Shown: piece by piece, positions 9,318-17,162 of the stretch
How the letters are laid out: each line of letters begins with the position of its first letter
How positions within the stretch are numbered: position 1 is the first letter of the stretch
NCBI GenBank assembly: GCA_026394555.1
Contig: JAPKXZ010000009.1
Span: forward strand, 1-45,900
Source: Methanothrix sp.
GTDB taxonomy: Archaea; Halobacteriota; Methanosarcinia; Methanotrichales; Methanotrichaceae
Length of the DNA stretch: 45,900 nucleotides
Reading direction: 5' to 3'
The notes under the pieces: generated by a model
What the model was told of the DNA's origin: nothing
Database searches by the model: none
What the model saw: only the letters and a program-made list of their open reading frames with translations
Made by a program: the position numbers and the translations under genes

Positions 9318-10013
9318 TCAGGATATCTCGTAGGTCACGGTCACGCTGGCTGTGATCTCCATCTTGCCAGGCAGAATTGGTGTGGCAACATCAAACGCGG
9401 CGCTCCTGGATGCGGCAGCAACATATCCGTAGCCCTCCGAGATTTCCAGCACCCTTCCCAGCTTCACCTTTGCTGCCTTCGCGGCAACCTCGGCCTTTCT
9501 CTGGGCGTCCAGAATGGCCAAAGTCAATGCCTGATCTCTTTGCGGCCCGGGATTTTGCAGGTCGAAGGTAACCTCCTGGATGCTGTTTGAACCTGCTGAT
9601 ACGGCGGCGTCCAGTACCCGTCCCACATCGGCAGTATTGTTCAGATTCACGGTTACTGTGTTCGAAGAGAGGAACACCGGGGCTTTTTGTTTCTCTCCTG
9701 TCGTGACTGGCACATCCTGAGGCTCTGTGCCTAGGGTATAGCTGCTGGTCTGAATTTCACTCTCGGCAATTCCTGTGGCCAGCAATGCGGTTATGGTCTC
9801 ATTCATTTGCCTGGCATTTTCCGCCGCAGCAATTGCAGCGCTGGCGTCTCGTGTCTGCACGCCCAGCACAATCGTCGCCTTGTCCGGAGCCGCACTCGCT
9901 TTGCCTTCACCCTGCACTATCAGCTTGGACATATTGTTGTCCACGGCAAAGGCAAGCGGGGCGACCAGAAACAAGAGCATTATCCCTAGAAAAACTATGC
10001 GTATATTTTTCAT
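9318..10013 (-). CDS. SIMPL (DUF541) domain secreted protein
   Basis: This 231-residue protein starts at an ATG followed by a clear signal peptide (MKNIRIVFLGIMLLFLVAPLAFAV). The mature part begins LIVQGEGKASAAPDKATIVLGVQT, the hallmark start of SIMPL/DUF541 proteins. It continues with NARQMNETITALLATGIAESEIQTSSYTL, the central VTVNLNNTADVGRVLDAAVSAG, and ends with ITASVTVTYEIS. SIMPL proteins (YggE-like and BP26-like) are periplasmic or extracytoplasmic and form ring-like oligomers; their biochemical role is not settled. It lies about 100 bp downstream of a second SIMPL gene on the same strand, so the two probably arose by tandem duplication and may be cotranscribed. No strong ribosome site is visible before the ATG. 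Confidence 0.88.
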   Translation of the reverse strand: MKNIRIVFLGIMLLFLVAPLAFAVDNNMSKLIVQGEGKASAAPDKATIVLGVQTRDASAAIAAAENARQMNETITALLATGIAESEIQTSSYTLGTEPQDVPVTTGEKQKAPVFLSSNTVTVNLNNTADVGRVLDAAVSAGSNSIQEVTFDLQNPGPQRDQALTLAILDAQRKAEVAAKAAKVKLGRVLEISEGYGYVAAASRSAAFDVATPILPGKMEITASVTVTYEIS

Positions 10014-10115
10014 GATAATAGAATCGGTCTAAAAAGCTTTAAAGATTATGCCTGGCAAACGTTTTGATTGATCAAAGCTTCCTGAATTGTGATTTTCAAA
10101 AAATAGTAATAGTAT

Positions 10116-10814
10116 TTATATTTCGAACTCATAGGTTACTATTACGTAGGACGTGACATCCACCATGCCTAGTTTTGTCGAGCTGCCGTAGTAATCGTTG
10201 CGGGCAAGCGGATAGCCGTAATCTGATATGTCCAGCACCTTTCCCAGACGCACGCCCTCCGAGGCTGCCATTTCTGCGGCATTCTCTTTGGCATTGGCTA
10301 CTGCCCTCAGGCGAGCTTCTGCCGCTGCCTTGCCGGCATCGCTTAGGCCGTATCCCGCGACATCAGCCTGAGCCCCGGCGGAACGGGCCGCTTCCAGCAT
10401 CTGGTTGATCCTGGACGAATCGGTGCTCTTGAGACGGACGATCAATGATCGCTCTAAGGAAGAGGCCTGAGCGGTGTTATTCTCGCATACCGTGCTATTG
10501 TTTACTCTCTTGCAGACCTTGCTGGTGGACTGGAAACTGGTTACCCCGTTGGACTGGCCCGGCAAAATCTCCTCATCTTTGACGCCTGCCGCTTTCAAAG
10601 CATCGATTACCCTGCCCATCTTCTCCTGGACCGCCGCCTGGGCTGCCGTCATATTATTAATGTTGCTCTCCACAGAGACGGAGAATGTCGTCGTATCCGC
10701 AGGAACTGTCACTGTTCCCTCGCCCACAATGGTCAAAGTGGGATTCGTGCCCATTGCCATTGCTGGGTGCAGGGCAGTGATCATAATGCCGAATATTATA
10801 ACTAACCACTTCAT
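10116..10814 (-). CDS. SIMPL (DUF541) domain secreted protein, tandem paralogue
   Basis: This 232-residue protein has a signal peptide (MKWLVIIFGIMITALHPAMAMG) followed by the SIMPL opening LTIVGEGTVTVPADTTTFSVSVESN. AQAAVQEKMGRVIDALKAAGVKDEEI follows, then a short insert with two cysteines (KVCKRVNNSTVCENN) that could form a disulfide outside the cell and is absent from the neighbouring paralogue. The C-terminal segment RLGKVLDISDYGY...VTSYVIVTYEFEI matches the family. GGGGATT lies just upstream of the ATG. It diverges from the membrane-protein gene at 10976 across a 160-bp intergenic region and precedes the other SIMPL gene. Location outside the membrane is inferred from the signal peptide; function is unknown. 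Confidence 0.87.
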   Translation of the reverse strand: MKWLVIIFGIMITALHPAMAMGTNPTLTIVGEGTVTVPADTTTFSVSVESNINNMTAAQAAVQEKMGRVIDALKAAGVKDEEILPGQSNGVTSFQSTSKVCKRVNNSTVCENNTAQASSLERSLIVRLKSTDSSRINQMLEAARSAGAQADVAGYGLSDAGKAAAEARLRAVANAKENAAEMAASEGVRLGKVLDISDYGYPLARNDYYGSSTKLGMVDVTSYVIVTYEFEI

Positions 10815-10925
10815 GTAATCCCCATTAAGCGATAGTTTCCAAAGATATTAAGGGCTCGCTTGGCTAATGAAGACTTCGAAGGATGGTTTCTTGAGAAGGC
10901 TCCTTTTGTCGTTGATTCTACAAAA

Positions 10926-10933
10926 TTTTATAT
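10926..10933 (+). promoter_or_regulatory. TATA box for the membrane-protein gene
   Basis: TTTATATA at 10926-10933 predicts transcription from about 10955. This places the ATG at 10937 upstream of the transcript start and supports the GTG at 10976, which also has a ribosome site. Confidence 0.55.
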
Positions 10934-10975
10934 AGAATGCATGAAAATTATTTAAAGCAAAGGAAGGTGACTTGT

Positions 10976-11722
10976 GTGAATTCAGATTCAGATCAGCTAG
11001 ATCCTCAATCAGATCCACAACCCAATGTTCTTGCCCCAATCATGGAAGTGGCAAAGACAAAAAGCCCGAAGAAAAGGGCGCTAGGCAAGTTATTCTCCCG
11101 TGCTTTCCAGATCTACAGGGACAATCCCATTATGATTGTGCCGTCACTTATTCCCATAGCAGCGCTCATCTTGGGTATGGTGATCTTCGCGGGCTACATG
11201 GGGCTGGTAGCAGTCTTCGGAGAAGAAGGATTCGTCGCGTTCTTTGCCCTGGCCGGACTTTTCCTGTTCCTAATAATGATGATAGTACTCTTCTTCCTGG
11301 CGGAAGGCATGACCATAGAGATGATTCGAGAGGCATCCATCGGTAACAAGGCGGATCTCTCCCGCGCCTGGCAGGCTACTTTAGCCAAGATAGAGCCGCT
11401 TGTCCTCACCTCCCTCCTGGCCGGCACAATTGTAGCTTTTGGATATGTGCTTTTCCTCATCCCAGGAGTGATCCTGAGCTTCGCCTTCTACTTCGTCGCC
11501 CAAGCTGTAATGATTGACGGCAAATCCAGCATAGAGGCCATGAAAGCAAGCTATCGTTTTGTCGAGGCCAACTTATCTGATGCTTTGATAATAGTCCTCG
11601 CCTCCCTGGCCATCGGCGCGGTGCTTCCCACCATTCCTTTCATCGGTGCCTTGCTATCTCTGCTCTCCCTGCCCTATCTCTACGGCCTGGCCACATTGCT
11701 CTATCTGGACCATCATCTTTAA
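10976..11722 (+). CDS. Multi-span membrane protein (GDPD membrane-domain-like / DUF7847-like)
   Basis: The 248-residue product begins with a polar, Asp-rich tail ([14 protein letters not shown]), then a basic patch [22 protein letters not shown], then about six hydrophobic segments. The pattern of an amphipathic [10 protein letters not shown] helix, [38 protein letters not shown] and a final helix pair resembles the glycerophosphodiesterase membrane-domain and DUF7847-type proteins common in archaea. I chose GTG 10976 because AGGAAGGTGA lies immediately upstream at 10961-10970 and the TATA box rules out the earlier ATG. It ends 26 bp before the ADH synthase ATG, so cotranscription with that gene is likely. 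Substrate and role are unknown. Confidence 0.75.
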   Translation: MNSDSDQLDPQSDPQPNVLAPIMEVAKTKSPKKRALGKLFSRAFQIYRDNPIMIVPSLIPIAALILGMVIFAGYMGLVAVFGEEGFVAFFALAGLFLFLIMMIVLFFLAEGMTIEMIREASIGNKADLSRAWQATLAKIEPLVLTSLLAGTIVAFGYVLFLIPGVILSFAFYFVAQAVMIDGKSSIEAMKASYRFVEANLSDALIIVLASLAIGAVLPTIPFIGALLSLLSLPYLYGLATLLYLDHHL

Positions 11723-11748
11723 TTTTGGTATTCACATCGATACTGGTC

Positions 11749-12546
11749 ATGAGCAAGATCGGAAAGGCGATAAGACTAGAGCGCATTTTGGATCGCAAGA
11801 CTCACCGGACGGTCATTGTACCCATGGATCACGGCATCTCCGTAGGCCCCATCGCCGGTCTAACGAACATGCCTGCCACGGTGGACAAGGTAGCTGAGGG
11901 CGGCGCCAATGCTGTTTTAGGACACATGGGCCTGCCGCTGCACGGCCACCGGGGCTATGGACGCGATATCGGATTGATTGTCCATCTCTCTGCATCCAGT
12001 TCTATTGGTCCAGATCCCAATCACAAGGTTCTTGTGACTGAGGTGGAGGATGCCATAAGAGTGGGCGCTGATGCCGTAAGCATTCACGTCAATGTGGGTG
12101 CGGATGATGAAGCGGAAATGCTGCATGATTTGGGAAGAGTAGCTCGAACCTGCGATCTGTGGGGCATGCCTCTCATTGCCATGATGTACCCTCGCGGACC
12201 GAAGGTCAAGTCCGAGCACAATGTGGAGTACGTCAAGCTTGCCGCCCGAATCGGTTCCGAGCTTGGGGCTGATATTGTCAAAACCAACTACACCGGCTCT
12301 CCTGATACCTTCAAAGAGGTTGTAGAGGGCTGCAGCGTGCCGGTAGTTATCGCCGGTGGACCCAAGATGGACACGGAAAATGACCTATTGCAGATGGTCT
12401 ATGATGCAATATCGGTCGGAGCGACCGGCGTCGCCTTCGGCAGAAACATCTTCCAGGCGAAAAACCCGACGCTTCTGGTCAAGAAGCTATGCACCGTGGT
12501 TCATATGGGCTATACGGCAGATGAGGCGGAGAAGGTCGAACTCTAA
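11749..12546 (+). CDS. 2-amino-3,7-dideoxy-D-threo-hept-6-ulosonate (ADH) synthase, class I aldolase family
   Basis: This 265-residue TIM-barrel aldolase belongs to the archaeal family that makes ADH from aspartate semialdehyde and a deoxy-ketohexose phosphate, the first step of the archaeal dehydroquinate route to aromatic amino acids. Close relatives are annotated as class I fructose-bisphosphate aldolase. Visible motifs are [30 protein letters not shown], the Schiff-base lysine in [10 protein letters not shown], and [11 protein letters not shown]0400-type proteins start like [13 protein letters not shown], so I use ATG 11749 rather than TTG 11725. Length fits the family. It follows the membrane-protein gene at short distance. 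ADH synthase is preferred over a purely glycolytic aldolase, but the sequence alone cannot exclude dual activity. Confidence 0.85.
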   Translation: MSKIGKAIRLERILDRKTHRTVIVPMDHGISVGPIAGLTNMPATVDKVAEGGANAVLGHMGLPLHGHRGYGRDIGLIVHLSASSSIGPDPNHKVLVTEVEDAIRVGADAVSIHVNVGADDEAEMLHDLGRVARTCDLWGMPLIAMMYPRGPKVKSEHNVEYVKLAARIGSELGADIVKTNYTGSPDTFKEVVEGCSVPVVIAGGPKMDTENDLLQMVYDAISVGATGVAFGRNIFQAKNPTLLVKKLCTVVHMGYTADEAEKVEL

Positions 12547-12638
12547 GCGATCTTCACTCTTTTTATTAAGATTGGTAAGATAATAATACCGAAATCCGAC
12601 CGCAAGCTATATCCACTTCCTCGAATACATTAGGGAGC

Positions 12639-13409
12639 ATGAAGTCCATAGCACTCCTTCTACTGGCCTTTTTCCTGGTGACCATCCCGCCCGCCGTGAG
12701 CCAGGATGCCAATTATTGGCTTATTCAGACCCAGAGCGATTACAACAACAAATCCTACTCCCTGGCCTTGCAGGACATCGATGAATACCTGGATCTGAAC
12801 TCCAGCGACACCTGGGCCTGGAGCTTCAAAGCTAATATTCTCCGCATTATGAAAAGATACAGTGAATCTGTAGACAGCTTTGACCAGCTCATCCTCCTGG
12901 ACGGCTCTAATGCAGAGGCTTACAATGATCGGGCCCTGGTTCTTTCCGGTGGCATGAGGCAGCATGAAGAGGCCTTAAATTCCCTGGAGACGGCCTTGCG
13001 GATCAACCCCAAAAATGCCAATTATTGGTTTAATAAAGGCATGATCTTGGAGGAAACGCAAAGATATGAGGAGGCATTGGAGGCCTACAGTCAGGCCGCT
13101 GCCTTAAACCCGTCACTTGATATGGCCTGGTATCGGCAAGGTTGGATCATGGCTATGCAGGGTAGTTTCAACGAGTCTCTTCCTCTTCTGGATAAGGCGA
13201 TCAAGCTCAATTCCAAGAACGCTGATGCCTGGAACACCAAAGGATTGGTCTTAATGGAGCTGAATTCTCTCGATGAGGCGCAAAGCTGCTTTGAGAAGGC
13301 TCTGGCTTTGGAGCCGTCCAACAGGAATATCCAGAACAATCTGCAAAAGGCGCAAGATGGAATGGAAAGGGAGCCCGAGAAGACGATAAAGTTTGAAAGT
13401 AAGCCGTGA
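12639..13409 (+). CDS. Secreted or membrane-attached TPR protein
   Basis: This 256-residue protein has a signal peptide (MKSIALLLLAFFLVTIPPAVSQ) followed by at least five tetratricopeptide repeats covering about residues 40-240. Typical TPR positions are visible in AWSFKANILRIMKRYSESVDSFDQLILLDGSNAEAYNDRALVL, AYNDRA..., NYWFNKGMILEETQRYEEALEAYSQAAALNP, AWYRQGWIMAMQGSFNESLPLLDKAIKLN and AWNTKGLVLMELNSLDEAQSCFEKALALEPSN. TPRs are protein-interaction scaffolds; the partner is unknown. GGGAG stands close before the ATG. It converges with the kinase gene ending at 13433, with only 23 bp between the stop codons. Confidence 0.85.
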   Translation: MKSIALLLLAFFLVTIPPAVSQDANYWLIQTQSDYNNKSYSLALQDIDEYLDLNSSDTWAWSFKANILRIMKRYSESVDSFDQLILLDGSNAEAYNDRALVLSGGMRQHEEALNSLETALRINPKNANYWFNKGMILEETQRYEEALEAYSQAAALNPSLDMAWYRQGWIMAMQGSFNESLPLLDKAIKLNSKNADAWNTKGLVLMELNSLDEAQSCFEKALALEPSNRNIQNNLQKAQDGMEREPEKTIKFESKP

Positions 13410-13432
13410 TCTTCAAATATTTTTATTCTAAT

Positions 13433-14578
13433 CTAAGGAATGGTGAAGTACACAGTGCAGCCTTCGTCCACAACCGATTCTATCCACATTCTTCCCCCAT
13501 GGACCTCGATAATCCTTCTGGAGAGAGCCAGTCCCGCATGGGATTTTTCCGCCTCGCTGCCCCTATAAAATAACCGGAATATATCTTTCTGCATTACCGG
13601 ATCTATGCCCTGGCCGTCATCCTTGACAAAAAATACTGTCTCGCCCTCTCTTACCTGATATCCTATTTCGATCCGTAGCTTGCCAGTATTACCTGCATAC
13701 CGGATACAATTCTCGATCAGATTCACCAGGACATCCACAATCCTTGCCCGATCCACATTCGCCAGGGGAAAATCATTGGCTACGGTGATCCTGGCTTCGA
13801 TGGTGCTGATCTTATCGGCTGCCAGACCCAAGGCTTCCTGAACAATCTCACCATAGGGAACAAGTTCTCTGGTATTCGATAGCTTGCCAATGCTCGATAC
13901 ATCCAGGGCTCTGACCAAAAGAGCCTCCATTCTCTCAAGGGCATCCCCTACCAGGCCCAGATCTATTTCAATCCTCTGCCGGCCGCCGGATGCAATATCC
14001 TTCTTGAGATAGCCAAGAAACCCCTTGATGGTCACCAGGGGCAAAATGAGGTCATGAGAAATGGCATAGACCAGTTGTTCAATCTCGTCATACCTCTCCA
14101 TCAACTCCAGGGTCCTCTCGTGAACCTTCTTCTCCAGATTGTTCTGGGCTAAGTGAAGCTCTTCCTCGGATTTTTTGCGCTCGATGGCGTAGCTGATGGA
14201 GCGGCGGAGCAGTCTGTCGTCCACCTCTCCTTTCTCCAGATAGTCCCCTGCGCCTTCCCGAACCGCTTTCACAGCCAGCTCTCGGTCGCTTAGGCCGGTC
14301 AATATCAGTATGGGTATTTTGGGCATTTTTTTATGAATTTTGTAGAACGTCTCCAAACCAACGCTGTCTGGCAAATTCAAATCCAGGAGCACGGCGCCTA
14401 CATCTTCTTTGGCCAGGAATTCAAGCCCTGAAGAAAGACTCTTCTTCATTGTCAAATCAAACATTACAGAGGAAACGCCTTCCTCTGTGCCGGAGGCGTT
14501 TCGTAAATACTCCCTGATCAGCCTTGCATCTACTTCATTATCTTCAATTAGAAGAATTTTAACGGCATTCCGGCTCAC
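13433..14578 (-). CDS. Response-regulator receiver / histidine kinase hybrid
   Basis: The 381-residue protein has an N-terminal receiver domain (ILLIEDNEVDARL, phospho-acceptor Asp in GAVLLDLNLPDS, LILTG, GAGDYLEKGEVD), a coiled-coil linker (KKSEEELHLAQNNLEKKVHERTLELMERYDEIEQL), and a HisKA-like helix with the phospho-His in YAISHDLILPLVTIKGF. The HATPase domain shows N-box LVNLIENCIRYAGN, G1 VKDDGQGIDP and G2 HAGLALSRRIIEVHGG. There is no membrane helix, so it is cytoplasmic. Start GTG 14578 has GGAGATGAG just upstream, inside the end of the receiver gene; the 20-bp overlap implies translational coupling. It probably receives phosphate from, or integrates with, the upstream kinase. Output genes cannot be named. 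Confidence 0.88.
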   Translation of the reverse strand: MSRNAVKILLIEDNEVDARLIREYLRNASGTEEGVSSVMFDLTMKKSLSSGLEFLAKEDVGAVLLDLNLPDSVGLETFYKIHKKMPKIPILILTGLSDRELAVKAVREGAGDYLEKGEVDDRLLRRSISYAIERKKSEEELHLAQNNLEKKVHERTLELMERYDEIEQLVYAISHDLILPLVTIKGFLGYLKKDIASGGRQRIEIDLGLVGDALERMEALLVRALDVSSIGKLSNTRELVPYGEIVQEALGLAADKISTIEARITVANDFPLANVDRARIVDVLVNLIENCIRYAGNTGKLRIEIGYQVREGETVFFVKDDGQGIDPVMQKDIFRLFYRGSEAEKSHAGLALSRRIIEVHGGRMWIESVVDEGCTVYFTIP

Positions 14579-15005
14579 TTATCTCATCTCCATGGGGCAA
14601 TCTGGCCGTCTCGAACCAGAATCGTTTTATGGAATTCATCATTTCTACGAATCTATCCAGTTCCAGCGGTTTGACCATATAGCAATTGGCTTGCATCCGG
14701 TAAGAGTATAAAATGTCGCTCTCGGCATCGGAGGTGGTCAAGATCGCCACGGGAATATGTTTGATCAAAGCATCACTTTTAATCTCCCTAAGCACCTCGC
14801 GTCCGTCTTTTTTGGGCAGATTAAGGTCGAGTAATATGAAGTCGGGGCTCCTCGCCTGGGCATGAATTCCCTCTTTATGCAAAAAGGCCAGCGCTTCTTC
14901 GCCGTTTCTGGCAATGTTAATTTTGATGCGAATTTTTTCGTCTCTGAGCGCCAGCTCGGTCAGACGTGCATCCGCCGGGTTATCTTCTACCAGTAGAATA
15001 TCCAT
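14559..15005 (-). CDS. Single-domain response regulator (Rcp1-like)
   Basis: This receiver-only protein of about 148 residues shows DILLVEDNPADARLTELAL, the acceptor Asp in PDFILLDLNLPKKDGREVL, VAILTTSDAESDI (switch Thr) and CYMVKPLELDRFVEMM (conserved Lys). The spacing NPADARL and the C-terminal FWFETARLP are typical of Rcp1-type receivers, which act as phosphorelay shuttles without a DNA-binding output domain. I place the start at ATG 15005. An ATG at 15053 overlaps the end of the upstream kinase and would add 16 unconserved residues. It is the middle gene of a three-gene signalling operon (kinase, receiver, receiver-kinase hybrid) and overlaps the downstream gene by 20 bp. Confidence 0.88.
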   Translation of the reverse strand: MDILLVEDNPADARLTELALRDEKIRIKINIARNGEEALAFLHKEGIHAQARSPDFILLDLNLPKKDGREVLREIKSDALIKHIPVAILTTSDAESDILYSYRMQANCYMVKPLELDRFVEMMNSIKRFWFETARLPHGDEISEPECR

Positions 15006-15036
15006 TTTGTCCCACGTTGTCCTTTGCAAAGATCTC

Positions 15037-16743
15037 TCAGGCGTTTTTCGCATCCACGGGCAGAGTGAAATTGAATGTGGAGCCTTTCCCCGGCAGAGAT
15101 TCCACCCAGATGTGACCCTGGTGTCGTTCCACTATCTTTTTGGCGATGGCCAGGCCAATGCCTGTGCCCGGGTACTCCTCACAGGTATGGAGGCGTTGAA
15201 ATATCTCGAATATGCGATCATTGTATTGGGGATCAATTCCGATGCCGTTGTCCCGAACGGAAAAAATCCAATCATCTCCCTTGCGAACGGCTGATATCTC
15301 CACTCGGGGTGCTTCTTCTCCATGAAATTTCAGGGCATTCCCAATAATATTTTGAAATAGTTGAGTCATTTGCGATTCATCTGCAATGATAGATGGCATT
15401 TCATCGTATATGACTGTGCCCCCGGACTCCTCCAGAACATACTGGATATTTTGCATTGCTCTTTGTATGGCATCCTCAATTTTCATTATGTTTGGCGGCC
15501 CTCTCCTCGTGTTTACCCTTGAATATGCCAGTAGATCGTTAATGATCTGTTGCATTCGTTTCGTTCCGCCGACGACAAAGCCTATGAACTCGTCCGCATC
15601 CTGATCGAGCTTTCCCTGATAACGCTTCTCCAGAAGCTGCACAAAGCGGGTTATGGTGCGAAGCGGCTCTTGCAGGTCGTGGGAGGCGACATAGGCGAAC
15701 TGCGCCAGGTCGGCGTTGGACCTGGCCAGATCTTCCGACTTCTTGACCAGCGCCTGCTCGGCATGCTTGCGCTCGGTGATGTCACGGCACGCGCCATAGA
15801 TTCGGTGGTATGCTGGAATATGTTGGTCGGTGAAGCACTGGGCAAATGATGCCAGCCAGACAATCTCACCATCTTTTTTTCGTATCCTAATCTCGGATCG
15901 TGCCCATTCTCCTGGGGAGAGGCCGGCTACATCGTGGTCAAACAAGGGAAGGTCATCTTCTACAACAAGGGGGCTCCAGCCGTTCATATCCTGGATTTCA
16001 TCCGCTGTATACTCTGTGATATTTTCGACGGCTCCTGTCAGCCAGTCTATTTTGAATGGGCCAACCGGTGACTTTAAGCAAGAATATGCAAAGTCCGTGA
16101 TCAGCTCCGAGACGTGCCGGAATCGTTGTTCGCTCTCCCGCAGCATCTCTTCCACTCGCTTGCGTTCGGTAATGTCGCTTACAGTGACGCGACACAGCGT
16201 TGTCCCGTCAGCGTCCTGCTCTCTGGTCGCCTCAAGTCGCGCCCAAAATGGGGCGGCGTCCTTTTTCACCATCCTTAGCTCGTACACCTGTGGCGCGCCC
16301 GTCTCAAAAAGTGGTTTGCTGTGCATGTAGTAGATATCCCTATCTTCCTTGAGGATGAACGTTGTAAATGGCTGCCTGACCAGCGCGCTGCGGGTCACGC
16401 CAAGCAAGTTAGCTGCGGTGAAGTTGACTTCCTTGATCTGCCCCCTTTCGCTTATGGTACAATAGCCGACTGGTGCCAGGTCGTACCGGTCGAAGTAGCG
16501 GGCTCGTGCGCTTTCCAGTTCCACCTGCGTGCGACGCAATTCCTCCGTTTGCATCTCCAGCTCGATCTGATGCACGCGAAGTTCGTGGAGCGTCTGCCGG
16601 GTTTCTTGGGGCGAGAGGGGCTCCTGGCCTTCCTGCGAAGAGATCGCATTTTTCCGGACGATCTCTTCGGCGCGTTCACGTAGAAGCCTATCCGAGCGGG
16701 TCGAATGGGCGGCATCTGCAGATCGTTTGTCCTTGCTGGTCAA
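15037..16743 (-). CDS. Cytoplasmic PAS-PAS sensor histidine kinase
   Basis: The 568-residue protein has an N-terminal coiled coil (LHELRVHQIELEMQTEELRRTQVELESARARY), a PAS domain at about 86-200 (YDLAPVGYCTISERGQIKEVNFTAANLLG, closing with VSDITERKR), and a second PAS/PAC at about 205-330 (RFRHVSELITDFAYSC, RIRKKDGEIVWLASF, GACRDITERKHAE). HisKA carries the phospho-His in FAYVASHDLQEPLRTITRFVQLLEKRY. HATPase boxes are IIGNALKFHG, VRDNGIGIDP and YPGTGIGLAIAKKIVERHQGHIWVES. No membrane segment is present, so it senses an internal signal, perhaps redox or a small ligand. Start TTG 16743 has a weak GGGAAGAAGG upstream. It heads the operon with the receiver and the hybrid kinase. Confidence 0.9.
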   Translation of the reverse strand: MTSKDKRSADAAHSTRSDRLLRERAEEIVRKNAISSQEGQEPLSPQETRQTLHELRVHQIELEMQTEELRRTQVELESARARYFDRYDLAPVGYCTISERGQIKEVNFTAANLLGVTRSALVRQPFTTFILKEDRDIYYMHSKPLFETGAPQVYELRMVKKDAAPFWARLEATREQDADGTTLCRVTVSDITERKRVEEMLRESEQRFRHVSELITDFAYSCLKSPVGPFKIDWLTGAVENITEYTADEIQDMNGWSPLVVEDDLPLFDHDVAGLSPGEWARSEIRIRKKDGEIVWLASFAQCFTDQHIPAYHRIYGACRDITERKHAEQALVKKSEDLARSNADLAQFAYVASHDLQEPLRTITRFVQLLEKRYQGKLDQDADEFIGFVVGGTKRMQQIINDLLAYSRVNTRRGPPNIMKIEDAIQRAMQNIQYVLEESGGTVIYDEMPSIIADESQMTQLFQNIIGNALKFHGEEAPRVEISAVRKGDDWIFSVRDNGIGIDPQYNDRIFEIFQRLHTCEEYPGTGIGLAIAKKIVERHQGHIWVESLPGKGSTFNFTLPVDAKNA

Positions 16744-17083
16744 TGGCGGGCCTTCTTCCCTTTTGATATTAATATTAAAGATATTTGAACTGCTAGAAGA
16801 TTATCTTATCGATTATCCTATTCAATCAGATGATCCTCAGTGCCGCCCATTGGTCCTCGGTTAAGGAAGTCCCGATGAGAAAAGGAGAATTGGCTCTTCG
16901 CTAATTTCAGTGGTTAACCTATGGTTATAACCAAACGGCTGACGGTACTACCACCACGTAGACACAGAGCGCACGGAGGACTCACAGAGGACTTGATTAT
17001 TATATTACCTACTCGAAACTAGCTAGGAACCAAGATTTATATCATGCATCGCATTGTTTCATGCATCTGGGGGGAGATCAACG
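16744..17083 (+). other. Intergenic region between the divergent kinase and DUF4062 genes
   Basis: No convincing gene is seen. AT-rich TATTAATATTAAAG near 16768 could be the kinase-operon TATA on the minus strand. GATTTATATCATG around 17033-17045 is a TATA candidate for the leader ORF and DUF4062 gene. A purine-rich tract at 16952-16993 (cacgtagacacagagcgcac) resembles the cacagagga-type low-complexity repeats scattered in many prokaryotic genomes. Confidence 0.45.
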
Positions 17084-17161
17084 ATGTCGCTATGGCCTGC
17101 AAATATTCCATTGGAGCCGATGCAAGCCTTGCCGCAGTCCGCTGGCAGGAGTGTAGCCTGA
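17084..17161 (+). CDS. Possible 25-residue leader peptide upstream of the DUF4062 gene
   Basis: ATG at 17084 opens a 25-codon frame (MSLWPANIPLEPMQALPQSA...) ending in TGA at 17159-17161, one base before the ATG of the DUF4062 gene. GGGGGGAG at 17070-17077 is the strongest ribosome site in the region and serves this small ORF. The main gene has only a modest AGGAG inside it. The arrangement suggests translational coupling or attenuation. There are no protein-level grounds for a function. Confidence 0.4.
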   Translation: MSLWPANIPLEPMQALPQSAGRSVA

Positions 17162-17162
17162 G

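Noticed and set aside
13433-16743. FilI/FilR quorum-sensing operon known from Methanothrix
   Set aside because: The kinase here is soluble with two PAS domains and no membrane helices, and the receivers lack output domains, so the match is only general two-component similarity.
16952-16993. Insertion-sequence end or mobile repeat upstream of the DUF4062 gene
   Set aside because: Only a low-complexity purine-rich stretch is visible, with no inverted repeat or transposase.
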